Source: Lingula anatina
Lineage: Eukaryota > Brachiopoda > Lingulata > Lingulida > Lingulidae
Length of the DNA: 64,000 nucleotides
Direction: 5' to 3'
Assembly: GCF_001039355.2 (NCBI RefSeq)
Contig: NW_019775580.1
Location: 849,735 to 913,734, forward strand
The stretch's first letter is position 1, and each line of letters begins with the position of its first letter. The notes below the pieces were generated by a model. The model saw only the letters and a program-made list of their open reading frames with translations. It had not been told where the DNA came from and made no database searches. Positions 11,950 to 24,145 of the stretch are shown piece by piece. The translations under genes and the position numbers were made by a program.

Positions 11950-13749
11950 TCAGTCTTAATCTAAAGTGCCGCAGTATATTGTATTCTACTGTTCATTGAC
12001 CGGCACACAGCATTTTCTTCTTACTGGTCTGTTTTTCTATCACCATGTACCTTTGAAATAATTTGAAATAACCCTGGTCACCTTACATAGCCTACTGAAG
12101 AATTCAACCCAAAAGGTTTTATAAAATGCTTTATAAGCAGCTGAGCTTTGACCCCCCTTTTCATGGTTTTCGTCACGTTAGCCAACCGAGGATATCAATC
12201 AGGATAGCATCTGAACCGTCTTTTTATTTGCACATCAACACTACCGGCGTTAAAAAACTGATGGTCTGTGTAAATGAAGTCCGTCTTTCTTTCGGTTCAT
12301 AGAGGTTAAGGCTAGTGTGACGTAAGTGGATAAAATCTAAGATGTGACTTACCTGTACAAATCACTGGAAACCAGACCCTGTATCACGGGGGACTCTCTC
12401 GTACAAGGCACCGTACGCTATATGATACACATGCACTGCTGTGTGTGTTTGCGTCATGTCATGCGACCTGATCATTTTACTAACCGGTTAACAGTACTTG
12501 GTGCAGGTTAAGCCATGCCTTATCTTTGAAACCTCTGATCTTTTGGACTGCTTCTTTAAATCATACATATACACAATGGCTCATTTTTATCAGGCTAAGG
12601 TAAGTAAAATGCTGAACAATTGGTTGTCACAAATTAGCAAAGACACGCTGTATGTTGCGTACAGTTTTACCTGTGTTGTTTACTTCTTTGGATGTCCAGC
12701 AACACAACATATGGCTCCCATTGTAAATGTACCTATAATTAAAAGTATGTCATCTCAATGACTCTGATGAACGGCCTGAACCGTACACTGAAGCCGTATT
12801 CCGTACATGTATGCTGCACTTGGGAAGAGACAGTTATCTTCGTATAGGACAGAAGTAGTTCGTGGCATAGGGAACGAACTTTTCATAGGGAGCCATCCAT
12901 TCAGGAATAATATAACTATCGACAGGGGTGGAAAAACGGCAAAAATATGTCTTTCAAAGACTTAGATTCGAAGCATGTAGACAAACAGAAGCAAAAACAT
13001 ATCCTCTTTGGCGACGGTAAAAATGAAATATAAATACGATAACAGTCTGCAACGTTAGCCACTGGTCGATGTGATTTGTTGTGAATTTCATCATTGTTAG
13101 ATAGGACTATGGTAAAGCCTTTCATCCGGGTAAATTTCATATGTTAATGCAAAACATGATGTTATTTCAGCCAATGACATGCACACAGCTTTGTCTTCGC
13201 CTTGATGGATCAGAGACTGCCATGCAGCTGTTGTGGACATTAGGAAAGGTGTACAGTCAATCCGAAAGAGGCACATTTTTCCGTTCCCGAGACTTATGAG
13301 CTGCTCAAAAATTTGGTTGCGGAAGATATACGCAAAACATACGCAATGCATAAGCAATACATATGCAATACATGCGTTGTTTTCTGCTCTTATCCGCAAC
13401 TCACAGGTAAATTGTGGCTTCCTAGCAGACTAGGAGAGCATGTATGGAGTATGTCAACCATAAGTAGAGCACCCCTATCACGTGCATTTCACGAATGTAA
13501 ATAATATATTGCGTATATTACGGATCTAAGCGTTTCTGTTGCGCTTTTGTTCGTGATACATACACAATACATTATTCATATATTCGTAATTCATACTGTT
13601 CTTCTCAGCATAGCATACTATTGCGGAAAATTTGACATTTTGATCAGTTCTGTTGCGAATGACAACGAAGGCCCGAATCCCAAGAAAATTTGTATCCGCA
13701 ATTCATCCTCACGATGTGTGACCAGGCCTTTAGGCCCCGATAGTGCTCC
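11950..13749. other. Non-coding stretch, no supported gene
   Basis: Several short open frames overlap on both strands (for example 12498-12761, 13097-13399) but none has splice-bounded homology, domain motifs or biased composition. Near 13,330-13,380 there is a weak internal repeat of 'gcaatacat'. Confidence 0.5.
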
Positions 13750-14400
13750 AGCTGGTTGGGGACTGATGCTAATATTGGAGGGTCAAAAGGTTCTCCAGTC
13801 AAGTCATTTCTTCACAGTGGATTTAAAAACATAATTGAAACAGAAAAGAAGGAATATCCAACTGATCTCTGTAAAAAAATGAAGAGTATGATGAATAAAA
13901 AACAAACAAGGAACTGTTCAGCAAAGATGAGTGGCAGAGTGTTCACAGCTAATCATTGGTTATATTTCACGTTTAAATATTTTAAACATGTGGGAAGCTA
14001 GATGTAGTGCACAGTGATGGTAGTGATGAAGATGCACCGGATAAAGCCTTTCAGAGGCAGACATTAAAGCAACAGATCAATGAAATGGCAAATATAGATA
14101 AAAGGCTTTTTCATTTCCTTTTTTTTTAATCTGTAGCCATATAAATTGTACATATTCAGCACAGTATCCTTTTGCTAAATGCAGATTATAGATAAGTCAA
14201 TTTTTCATTCAGGTTTTTGAAACTTGTAATGATGTATATAATGTAAATATAAGATGTATAGAATCTGCCCCTGTATATGTATTTTCGCTACATATAATTC
14301 TTTTAAAGCAATTTGTTTTTCTAATGACAAGAGATGGGAATAGATAAAAACATCATTTATATTGCATCTGAAATGAATGTTTCAATAAAAAATAACCTGT
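13750..14400 (+). pseudogene. Possible decayed gene or 3' exon with poly(A) signal
   Basis: Two consecutive frames look protein-like but are out of phase. One carries HSGFKNIIETEKKEYPTDLC within 13,756-14,001. The other, about 14,010-14,130, carries DGSDEDAPDKAFQRQTLKQQ and continues INEMANIDKR. They are followed by AT-rich sequence and AATAAA near 14,384, as in a 3' UTR. No splice signals or family were recognised. It could be a processed pseudogene, an exon of an unannotated gene, or chance. Confidence 0.3.
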
Positions 14401-14723
14401 AAAGTATGATCTTGGCTCAGTCTTTTGGGGACAGGGGAACTGGGTCCCGTGCTACAGTGCCGCTGTACTAACCTCCCTCGCCAGACATATTGGAAAGTTG
14501 AAAGCTAACCCAGCTAACCCATTTTATAAGTGATATGACCACAGTTTAAATCTACCCCATTTTTAAATGTTTGAAATGGGTGTACTTCAGTGCATTGAAG
14601 GAATTCTTAATGGGGGTGCTGATATTACACAACGAAGGTAACATTATGCAACAGTCACAGAGCTCGTTCCCAATGAAACTATCATACTTGTAAAGAGTAG
14701 CTCACCCTCAGGGACCCTATCCA

Positions 14724-15050
14724 GGGCAGATCCGTAGATATTTTCTGACAGTCTTCCTATTTACTATTTACCTTATTTTTATCCATCCTCCACCGGCCCC
14801 CCCCCACAGCCCCCCCNCTAATTTACAAACAGGTGGGTAGACCCCCCCCCACCCCCACCACACACACACACACACACGTATGATCTAAACCATAGTCTCA
14901 TCGCATCTTTTGTCTCCGAAGTTTGTAAGACAGTCACGGAAGACGGTAACAGCCAAAGTAAAGATAAGATAAAAATTTATTTTAACGTGTTCCGACAGAA
15001 AAAAATTAGATGCCCGCCAATGTAAACTTGAAACAGAGATCTTATCTCCA
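14724..15050. mobile_element. MITE, family 1, disrupted copy
   Basis: Sequence 'cagatccgtagatattttctgacagtcttcc' marks the left half of family 1 (compare 1990), and 'ttccgacagaaaaaaattagatgcccgccaatgtaaacttg' near 14,991 marks the right half. Between them are C-runs, an ambiguous base (14,817) and a (CA)n tract, so the copy has been split by other sequence. Confidence 0.65.
14858..14878. repeat. (CA)n microsatellite
   Basis: Short CA repeat next to long C-runs inside the split family-1 MITE. Confidence 0.8.
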
Positions 15051-15515
15051 CTGTAGGACCCAAAATATCTTCTATCCTAGCAGAGACACTGCAACCCTAA
15101 GGGTCCTGGAGTTTCAGGGTCCTAAAGTGCTTATTTTCACTACAAATTGTCAATGATATTATGAAAAGTATTTCGCATATTTTCAATTTTTTTAAAGAAA
15201 CGGGTAACAGCTATTTTGCCTAATATACCTAGGCTTTTTTTGCCTTTAAAAGGAATTAGAGTCGTACTGATATCAAGCGTCTGCTTTCTAGCTCAGGCTT
15301 AAACGGTTTTCATTTATTCCAACCAGTCTTAAATAAGTAACGATTCCATTTAAGGGACATGGGAATACTACCACATGCCTTGTTTGCAGCGTGAGTGAAA
15401 TGTCACGAGAGGTCAAGAAAGTCGTGCCTTTACATATATAACCAATAGACTATTACGACAATATTAATCCACGCGCTGACACTGTAAGAAGACTCTTCAA
15501 AAGACAAGGACGAAT

Positions 15516-16963
15516 ATGTTGTTCGCTTTAACTGTGGTATTTTGTGCTTCGGCTGCTTTTGCAGGTTAGTTGTATTTCAGTTTTGTTGGTTAATTTTTCT
15601 AAGCCAGTTTTTGTGGATACCTTTCTTAATTAATTTCTCCTGATGAGCGAGAGTATTTTCATATTTTGCCGACAATGGTTTGATGGGTTATTCGCAGAAC
15701 AAAAGCGTTAGGTTATTTTTGTCAGTCTTCTTCCAGTAACACACTTAGTGTTTTCTAATGCTTTTCGGTTTTGAAATATACAGTTCACCTTCGAGTTAAA
15801 CTATGTTATAGTAAGTGAGATAGGAGTAATGAGGAGAGGGACGTTGGCTTTGTTATATTTCTTCTTCCAAAGTGCACCGACATTTTGACTGATACAACGC
15901 AACGCTTAATAATTTGATGATACTTTTTTCAATATGATTTCATGTGATTAATTATCATTAGATATGGGAATCACTTGGATTAATTGTGTTTTTTTTAATT
16001 TTCATGACAAATTGGCAAAATAATTATGATTATTATTATTATTCGTGACTAGAATCAATAACATAAAATAACCAAACTCGTAGTGTGTAGCATCATGCAA
16101 AGTGCTCCATCACAAACGTTTTACTAAACAGAAACTGTGTCAAAATTCACAGGGACACTCACTTTCTTTTTTACGATATATTAGTAATTTGAAAAATATT
16201 ACAATTCTTTAAAGATAGTAGGCCTACTAGAGCTGTGAAAATTTAACGTTAAGTCGTGTTCTTGATATCTGAGCAGTCCCGATGCCGTGTTATCTGCTCT
16301 CTGCGTGAAATCTCACTGCTGTTCAACCACCTGGTGTAAAGCGTGTAATCGTCTTATTGTGCATCGTCCATTTGAGTTTCAGATAATTCCCCTGATGAAC
16401 ATGAAACAATTCATTTATCAATTAGTATTAAATGTAGAGTTTCATCCTGCTCTTGATTAGACGACGAGAAAAATGTGAAACAAATACCAGCCTCTGTCTA
16501 GGGGAACATGTATTATTATAAATGCTTTCTTAATAGTTATTTTGAGTTACGTCGTCTTCCGATTGTCTTGATATTAATGTATATTGTATTTTCATGTTGT
16601 CTTATTTCATTTCACAGCCCCCGACTTCACAGTGTGCAAACATAACGGAGAGGAGTACAAACAGGGCGAGGAATGGCACCCCTCGGATGACATCGTCTGT
16701 CAATGTATCTCTGCAGTCAATAACGCCACTTCCTGCACCAGCATGTACGTACTGCATGTTTGAAACAATACCAACAACAATTAAGATACAGCGTAAATAT
16801 TTGTACTATCAGGAATGTTGAATTAATATGCATTTGAAGTATAATTATATTATAAATGCGTTTAACCGGTATTGTAAAGTTAAAAGTTTGTCGAAACAGT
16901 AAATTAACCCCACGTTTTTCTGATGGTATTTTTATTAAGTTCATTAAAGGTAGGCATCCCTTT

Positions 16964-17002
<39 letters not shown>

Positions 17003-20000
17003 TTCCATGTCTTAAAATATCTATGATAACTGCGGACCAAACTCACCATACGGCTTGTTCACATTTAGCTGTCCCCAGTACACTCACATTCCAAAGGACT
17101 GCTCGTTAGTGGACGTCTCCGGGGAGGCCTGCCCCAAACTGTCCTGCGACTGGGAAGGTCAGGATAAATGGATTGCTTATTTTTTTCTCCAAATTCTAAA
17201 AATTTCTATATTGCTACTAACCGTTCATTAATTATACAGAGATATCCTCTTTATTTTAACCAAGTATGAAACTCAGGTAATATGTACACTTTATGTACAA
17301 ATAAAGATAAACGGTATAAAATAAATTAAAACAAAATAGTTTTGTAGATATTACTGCAAAATGCTTAATCGAGGTTAAAGCAACTGACTATTGGCATTTT
17401 TGCAAGGTTATTATTGCTAGTGTAAACAGTGGATGTAATGTGACGATATGACAGCATGTTCATGTGTAGGTATGCCCTGTTTTAGAGTGTTTATCACCAC
17501 CTATTATTTAGCGAAATGTCGTTCTAACGGCACATGGCACGATCAAGACGAGGAGTGGTACGAAGGTTGTAACTACAAGTGTAAATGCACGGACGCCAAG
17601 CGTGGCCTCATATCATGCCAGAGCGCGTACGTATCAATGGTTGGACAGGGTCAAATGGGTCTAGACAGGCGGGGTTAATTGGTCTTCTTGGTTTTTTCGG
17701 GAGTTATAAAATGTTTCTTAAAAGACATTTTGAAAATGAAAAAAGGGTAACATGCTTCCTAAATTAGCACCAATTTGGTCTTTGTTGACACAGCATTTTG
17801 AACTTATCCATCAACTGAAAACTGTGTCAAGTAGAAATAGCGTTAGGTTGGATGCTAAGTGATTGTCACCATAAGTCAGAATTCAACTCTGAAAACTCAT
17901 ATCACTCTTTATGTTCTTTGTATGAGAATAAATAAATGTAGTAATTATTTTGTAGTTTTCAAGTTGATGATGTTACTTAAATCTTTGGTTCTAAATTAAT
18001 GATTAGCTAATTTTCTTATGTGCGACTAAAAATATAACCTTTTTATTCGTAGAACTTTAGGAATATGAAGTCAATAATATTTAATTCAAAGACTGCTGTA
18101 TCCATCCTGTTACATGTAATCTGTGTGTCAATTAATTCTTTGTATGTATTGTATCCTTTCAGTTGCACGGAGTACACTCTGATCCCACCAAACTGTAAGT
18201 TACTGCAGGTTGACGGTGAGTGCTGTAGAAAGCTGGTGTGTGGAGATGAGTTGTCGAAGATCCCACCGAGCCAGATCAAAGAGACCACTGACAACAACAA
18301 CAATGATGCTAGTATGGGTAGGTGAATTAGCACCAAAACAAAATTATTATAGCAACATGAATTAGACGATCGACAGCCAAAGCGACATACAAACAGTCCA
18401 GCAAGATAAACTAGGACCAAAGTCATTTATTTTGTGTTTCCTCAACGCAAGGTCCATGTGCGTGGACCACGGGGTCTACATATTCTGAATCAGCCTGCAA
18501 AGTACATGAATATAAGTTCTGTTGCTGTATATTGATTGAGCAATATGAAATTATGATGTTTGGGGATATTTTCTTATTTATTTACTACATTTAATTGATA
18601 AGCACATCATGCCTCGTTTTGCTAATTATTTGTATTTTATATAGGATGCTACGACATTCAATTTAACTGTGCTGACTACGGGCAAGGGATTTGTACGTCC
18701 GCCTGGGCCAGGGAAAACTGTGCCAAAAGCTGTGGATTCTGTGGTAAGTTACGTTTTACATGCACTCACCATGCTAGACGAAGGCATTTATGATTTAATG
18801 TACACTGAGGTTCAGGATTTCAGAAAGTTATCTTTTACCTTAAAAAATCGGCGGTAGAGAAACAAAAATTTAAACTTTAAAAGTGAATCAAAATATACAA
18901 TTATTGTGTATACCCACACACAATATCTTTTATAGCATTTGTCTTGACTGTTAATCAATTGTCAATCCTTGGAGATGTACATGTGATTATGGGAGTCAGC
19001 CAGGTAGCACATTGAACGATACGACAATCCATTCACCGTCCAACAGGATTTGTTTTAGTGGCAATAGGTCGCATTCAGAACAGATGATCATCGGATCTAC
19101 TGATCTGCGGATCAAATATGGCGGACTCTACATGAAAGCAACACCGCCTAATCCTTTAATGGTCTCCCCGCCTCCACACGGATTAAATTTCGGCTTTGAG
19201 TTTTAATTGCTAGGCCCCTGCAGGGAAGGCGCGCGTGGAGGCGGGGAGACCATTCAGGGATTATTCGTTATTGCTTTTTAATAGAGTGAGACATGTTTGG
19301 TCCACGGATCAGTAAGCCCGGAGATCATCTGCTGTGAATACGACTACAGTATATATAAGGGACCATTCCCATACCCAATCATACTAACTTCTACTTGTCA
19401 ATTGAATCTCTTTAAAATAATTTTCTACCACAATATGGATTATTAAAAAGAAACAATAAAATAGACGTGTGATTGCAATAGTTTAAAAGCTCGACAAAAA
19501 CATAACCAGTTACAAAGGAAGGAAAGTTAACGACCACAGTGTTGCTGCTCTACTACAACAGTAATCAAAAGTGCCGACAATTCCTAAAACTCCACACATT
19601 TTATTTCAGCCACAAACGAAGGTAATTCCAATGGCAACGCCTGCGTGTTCCCGTTCAACTACAAAGGCAGGCAGGTGGACAGCTGTATTCTGAGCAATGC
19701 TGACTACCCGTGGTGCTCAACTACCAGTCAGTATGACCAGGACAAGAAGTGGGGTTATTGCCATGGTGGGTAGCTTCGACTTCATGTTTCATTTTTAATG
19801 TTTATTTACTTTGTGTTTACCAAGGGCAAGTTTGCCAACGGGCTTACTTCTTTTCTATCTTCTTTTTCAATTTTTTATTCGCTGTCCATCCTGATTTACC
19901 AACTCATGTATGATTCCTTGATCTTTTGAACAAGTTGTAGTAAACTTCATCATTTAATTGTAGCCGAGCTAATGAAAACCCGATGCAAAGATACCGATGG

Positions 20001-20573
20001 GACCACCGAGTGTAATAAATATGCCAAGGAATCGTGTGGAGCGTTCAAGGACTGGGCTAAAGGCCACTGTGAACGTTACTGTGGATTGTGTGGTACGTAT
20101 GGAGGCAGTGTGTGGTATTAAAGCAGTGATAATAGTCTAGGATCACCTCCTCACGTTTGGAGAGCTACCCATCAGAGAGACCGTTCATGTCTATGTTCTA
20201 TTGTAGATGCATTTAGTATTTTGTTTTACCTGCTGCTGTGATGTACGTCTCTTTATTTATTACAGAAAATCCTTTCGTCCCTTCGACCACCCCAGCCCCC
20301 ACCACCACACCAGTTACCACATCAGCCACCACCGCCGTAGAACCACCCACCGTCTCCATGGAACCGGTCACCAACAAGCCCACGCCGACCCCTGGAGTGC
20401 CTGTGAAGGAGACACCCACCCCTGCAGCCGCAACTAAGCCAGTGGTTGACCCCTTGAAGGGCGACAAGTCTACCCTACCTCCAGTAACCCAACCAGAAGT
20501 TACACCTATTGAGGGATCCGGTGATGGATCCGGGGACAAAGGATCCGGTGTAGATGTTTTGCTTTTCCTTTAG
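15516..20573 (+). CDS. Secreted VWC-VWC-ShK-FN2-ShK protein with Ser-Gly tail, nine exons
   Basis: Exons: 15516-15564, 16618-16744, 17069-17157, 17512-17626, 18163-18317, 18645-18743, 19610-19765, 19964-20092, 20266-20573; GT-AG borders, 1227 nt, 408 aa. Exon 1 is a 16-residue signal peptide (MLFALTVVFCASAAFA). Exons 2-3 form one von Willebrand factor C-like module (8 Cys; EACPKLSC lacks the usual CC pair). Exons 4-5 form a second with 10 Cys ending ECCRKLVC. Exon 6 is a six-Cys ShK domain (GCYDIQFNC...CAKSCGFC). Exon 7 is a fibronectin type II module (ACVFPFNYKGR, DYPWCSTT, KKWGYC). Exon 8 is a second ShK. Exon 9 is a Thr/Pro-rich stalk ending in EGSGDGSGDKGSG and a short hydrophobic tail. 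Likely an O-glycosylated extracellular protein that may bind ligands or matrix. Exon 4 could instead start at 17,470, but the acceptor at 17,511 fits better. I know no named orthologue. Confidence 0.9.
16966..17000. repeat. (AC)n microsatellite in intron 2
   Basis: About 17 AC units in the intron separating the two exons of the first VWC module. Confidence 0.95.
19068..19345. mobile_element. Foldback MITE, family 5, in intron 6 of the VWC/ShK gene
   Basis: The left arm reads 'cattcagaacagatgatcatcgg...tactgatctgcgg...' to TGGTCTCCCCGCCTCCAC (ending near 19,180). The right arm (19,234-19,340) reads back as GTATTCACAGCAGATGATCT...TACTGATCCGTGG... to TGGTCTCCCCGCCTCCAC. The arms are about 100 nt, more alike near the centre. 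Non-coding; it is the reason for a 65-codon open frame here. Confidence 0.8.
19357..19430. mobile_element. Partial end of foldback family 4
   Basis: AGGGACCATTCCCATACCCA followed by ATCATACTAAC matches the left end of the 11,714 element (AGGGACCATTCCCACACCCT...TACTAAC). The rest is not recognisable, so this is a terminal fragment adjoining the family-5 element. Confidence 0.6.
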
Positions 20574-20718
20574 GACCATGTTGATTTAATCAGTTGCAAT
20601 GGGTCACAAAATTGTCAATAACCCCCAAATATGACTTCTAAAGGACTTTCAGCGTTTGCCTTATAACTTATGAATGGTCTGTGAAAGATTGTCTTCAATT
20701 TATGAGAGTCCCAATTAC

Positions 20719-20724
20719 AATAAA
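20719..20724 (+). terminator. Candidate poly(A) signal of the VWC/ShK gene
   Basis: AATAAA lies 146 nt after the stop codon at 20,573, on the coding strand. No earlier canonical hexamer was noticed. Confidence 0.6.
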
Positions 20725-20759
20725 AACACACAATTAATGCACACTTTTTTGGTTTAAAA

Positions 20760-22454
20760 ATAAAAAGGGATATATTTTTGTTGGGTTTTGTAAATCAAAA
20801 CAAGTAGAAGTAAAGCTCGCTTTAAACAGAAACATCTTTATATAAAGACGGTGCCTGTAAATTGCGAAAAATAGCGTCGGCTGGAAAAAAAGCATTTTAA
20901 AATTATTTTAATTCATTTATTGCTATTAATAATGCCATCCATGCATTTTACAATTTTTTTAAAACAAAAATCAATCAAAGTGTCTTGTGTTGACAAGGAA
21001 TATTTTGCCAGGGTTGGTTTCCACTATACGGAATCTTCGCAACCACCAATCCAGTTTTGAAATAAAATTGTAGAGCAGTTAATAATTAAAGCATCCTTGT
21101 ACCGGATATTAAACACTCAGGTTGTTAACTTTTTCTTAATGCCAATATATTCAGAACAAATACATTCAAAACTAGACTTAACTTTTGCTTTTATATTTAC
21201 GTGTGTATGTCTAATGTCATTGGCGGAGTCAGGGTGCACAATTAGAAAATCACATGGCACATATTATGGGGATATCCTACCTTTATCTGTTTGATTGCCT
21301 GCCTAGTAGCGTGACAACCACTGTACATGGATATAGCACGGGCAGATTATGGTATAAAGTATCAATTTAAGACAGGCAAGGGGCCAACAAAATTATTCAA
21401 ATCGATATTGGGCGGTATTCAGAACCAGGACGGATTATATTCAAATTCCTTTATGGTTGTTCACCACTGGGAAATGTGGCTTGCTTTCACATTAAAGCCA
21501 AAGTTAATTGAATAAAATTTGTATTTTCATGAATTTCGTACAAAAAAAGAGAAATACCCATTCAACATCTTGTTGAGGATAAAAAAAATTCTATATATCT
21601 ATAGCTGGCTAACAAAATTTTTTGCGTCTCCCTCAGGCTGGTCAATTGGGAATATAGGTTGAAATAACCGTTTTTTACGCACTTTTGCTCACATAGTACA
21701 GTGGCGGACTTAAGGGGGTCAGGGGGATCACATGACCCCCCCCCCCTTCGGTTTCAGAAAAAAAACACACACACACAAAGATTCTCCTCTTGAAATGCAC
21801 ATCCAAACTGGCCCTCTCTATGAGATGGTAGAAAGTGTACATTTGACCCGACGCCTACCAGGGAAACTTGGAGACAGCTAGACACTTCTACGTGGGTTTG
21901 AATTCTCGAATGTTCAATCTAACATTTTTGCTAGGAATTAGTTCGTGTGATTACTATAAGAAGAAACACATACCTACGGATGGTGGGCGGGTCATTAAAG
22001 GCGCAGTCGGTAGTCTGCACGACATAAAAAAGTATTGTCCTTTCATCAAAAATAAGTGCTTTCTTCTCGGCGGGAAAACATCAAGATGTGTTTTTTTTTT
22101 TTCGAAAGTCACAAAGACACTATTGCTTTACCCAATTATACATTTTGTTTTTTATAACCCCCTCATATTCTTGGTTCCCTGCTTATCAAGACTGATCGTA
22201 CGGTCATGCAGTACCCGGGGCAACTCCACAGTCGACATTTGAAAAGGCAAAGCCTACTCAAAACTTCAACCGCCAAGGTGTGTACCGCTCTGGCTCTCAT
22301 CGTGCTCTTTACCGTCACAGGTGGAGTCTAGTATAATCTCAGTGTAAAACAAAATGAAAAAAAAAGCATCTAACTAGGAACGTTCCGGGCAGGCTTAAAG
22401 CGACCAAACTTGATTGATTCAGTAGCTTTCCCGGTAGAGCATCACGTCATACAG
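20760..22454. other. Intergenic stretch with small repeat relics
   Basis: AT-rich spacer. At about 21,702-21,760 there is a GC-rich patch (GGCGGACTTAAGGGGGTCAG followed by 'acatgaccccccccc') that resembles the inverted-repeat elements of families 2 and 3. A 124-codon open frame at 21,868-22,242 shows no domain, signal peptide or splice context, and I do not call it a gene. Confidence 0.5.
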
Positions 22455-22720
22455 TGCCGAATGGGGGGGCGGGAGGGGGGGGGGGGTTGGTTTCTGAAAA
22501 AAATAATCACATTTATATTCCCCTATCGAAATTAGAATTTTGGTTAGCTCTGTATCAAATGGCACCGTTTGCCCTCCAAAACACCAAAAAATTTTCGGGG
22601 TCATTCAGCGGGCCCCGAACCCGACGCCAAGGGGGGCCAGGGTCGGCTTTGTATCCGAGGCCTGCCATGCCTTAAATAAACGGACACCCCCCTTTAAATA
22701 ATCCTGGATCCGTCCCTTTA
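22455..22720. mobile_element. GC-rich MITE, family 2, inverted copy
   Basis: Reads as the reverse of 3283-3540: a G-run near 22,463-22,485, then 'tttctgaaaaaaataatcac', 'aaaatttttggggtc'-like sequence, 'cgacgccaagggggg', and the end 'taatcctggatccgtccc'. The two copies differ at many positions, so both are old. Confidence 0.7.
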
Positions 22721-24145
22721 ATATGATATGGTAAAAGATGTAAGAAGTCTGTCAGGAAACACAATCATCTGAACCTGTTTCTTTCTTTCTTTTTCTTTTT
22801 TTTTATTTTTTTGTTTCGTGTCGGGTCGGCGGTTTTTTCTTTGTTTGTCTTTAATCTTTCTTTCTTCTCTCTCTCTTTCGTATAATCATTATCCTCATCA
22901 GATTTTATCTACAGAGTGTCTGCAAATTATTAAAAGCAAATCGTTTCACCATGGACTTTCTTTCTTTGAAATAATTCCCAGATCACTTTCTACATATTAA
23001 CCAACTTAAATCTTTTCCACAGATAAAACATTTCAAGTAAACACAATATATGTAAACGGAATTGACTGCCACCAGGATGCGTATTAATTAACAATTGCAA
23101 GAAACCCAGTTAACTTGTTTCATTTTCCTTCACTTTTCAGAAAAATGTTATTTTAAATGTAACCAAGTCCTGGGTTTGTTATTGTAACACACTGAATATT
23201 GGCTCCGAGCACTGCGCACATGTTGGTGCACATAGCATCAACCCCATTACGACACGCCAGCCTTCTTTAGATAACCCAGGCCACTGAGTATGCTAGGCCC
23301 CGGCTATACCTGTATGCACGTGAGTGGCACTGATAGCAACCATAACCTTGAACCACACGATAACGACCTGGTATAGTTACTGGTACAAGTTGATATCTAA
23401 AAAAATTAGGAATATTTGAAATTGGTGCACGAAATAATGCGTGGCAAATTCGTGAAGTGACAAAATAAACTAGCACCTTTGCAACCATGGCATGTTGTTA
23501 GAGTGATATTGACTTTCCACCCAGATTATGCTCTTAAATCTTTTAATGGTTTTATACCAGGTTATATCCTTAATCTCTGTTCAATCATAAGAACTGATAA
23601 TTCTGAACCTCAATTAAGATTAAAGGAATCAAGTCCATTAGTGCAGGATTGGTATTTAAGAGAGATCGAGTTGAAATTATAGGGAGAGACAAAACTCTGT
23701 AGATGAGAGAGAGAGCGCTAAGAAAATTTCAGACTCCTGTCGTTATATTCCCTCTCCCATGCCTCAGTGACAAGCAGTGTCCCTGAAACCCGGGCGGGTC
23801 GAGAACAACACTGATGAGGTATTCGAAGATATTGTTAACAATTAAGTGGCTCCTGCACCTCAATTAAAGAGATTGGATTGCATTAGATGACCTCCAAATC
23901 TTGGAGGAAAATTGCCAGCGCGTTTGATAATCACTAAGTTTCGTTAATGAGTTACTACGGGGCAGGTGGGAGAGTGGATTTGCCGGCACTATGCAAGTTG
24001 AACTTTGACGCTGCCGTCACAATAACCACCTGTGCAAGGACGTATTCGCATTGCTCACTTGTCTTTCGTTAAGTGAGCAAGGGTTTGGCTAGGCCAGTTA
24101 ACGTTATTTGTTCAGTATACATTTAAGTTCTGAGCTGGAGCAAAC
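22721..24145. other. Intergenic stretch upstream of the GLTP-domain gene
   Basis: Contains a pyrimidine-rich tract (22,780-22,880) and a (GA)n-like patch (23,703-23,713). No supported exon. Short open frames at 23,267-23,488 and 23,479-23,682 lack recognisable homology. Confidence 0.5.

Noticed and set aside
20213-20539. Minus-strand Gly/Val-rich frame of 108 codons
   Set aside because: It is the antisense shadow of the Thr/Pro-rich exon 9 of the VWC/ShK protein.
21868-22242. 124-codon plus-strand open frame
   Set aside because: No recognisable domain, composition like random AT-rich sequence, passes through a T-run, no upstream promoter or splice signals.
23267-23682. Short frames upstream of the GLTP-domain gene
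   Set aside because: No domain, no signal peptide, no splice-compatible continuation.
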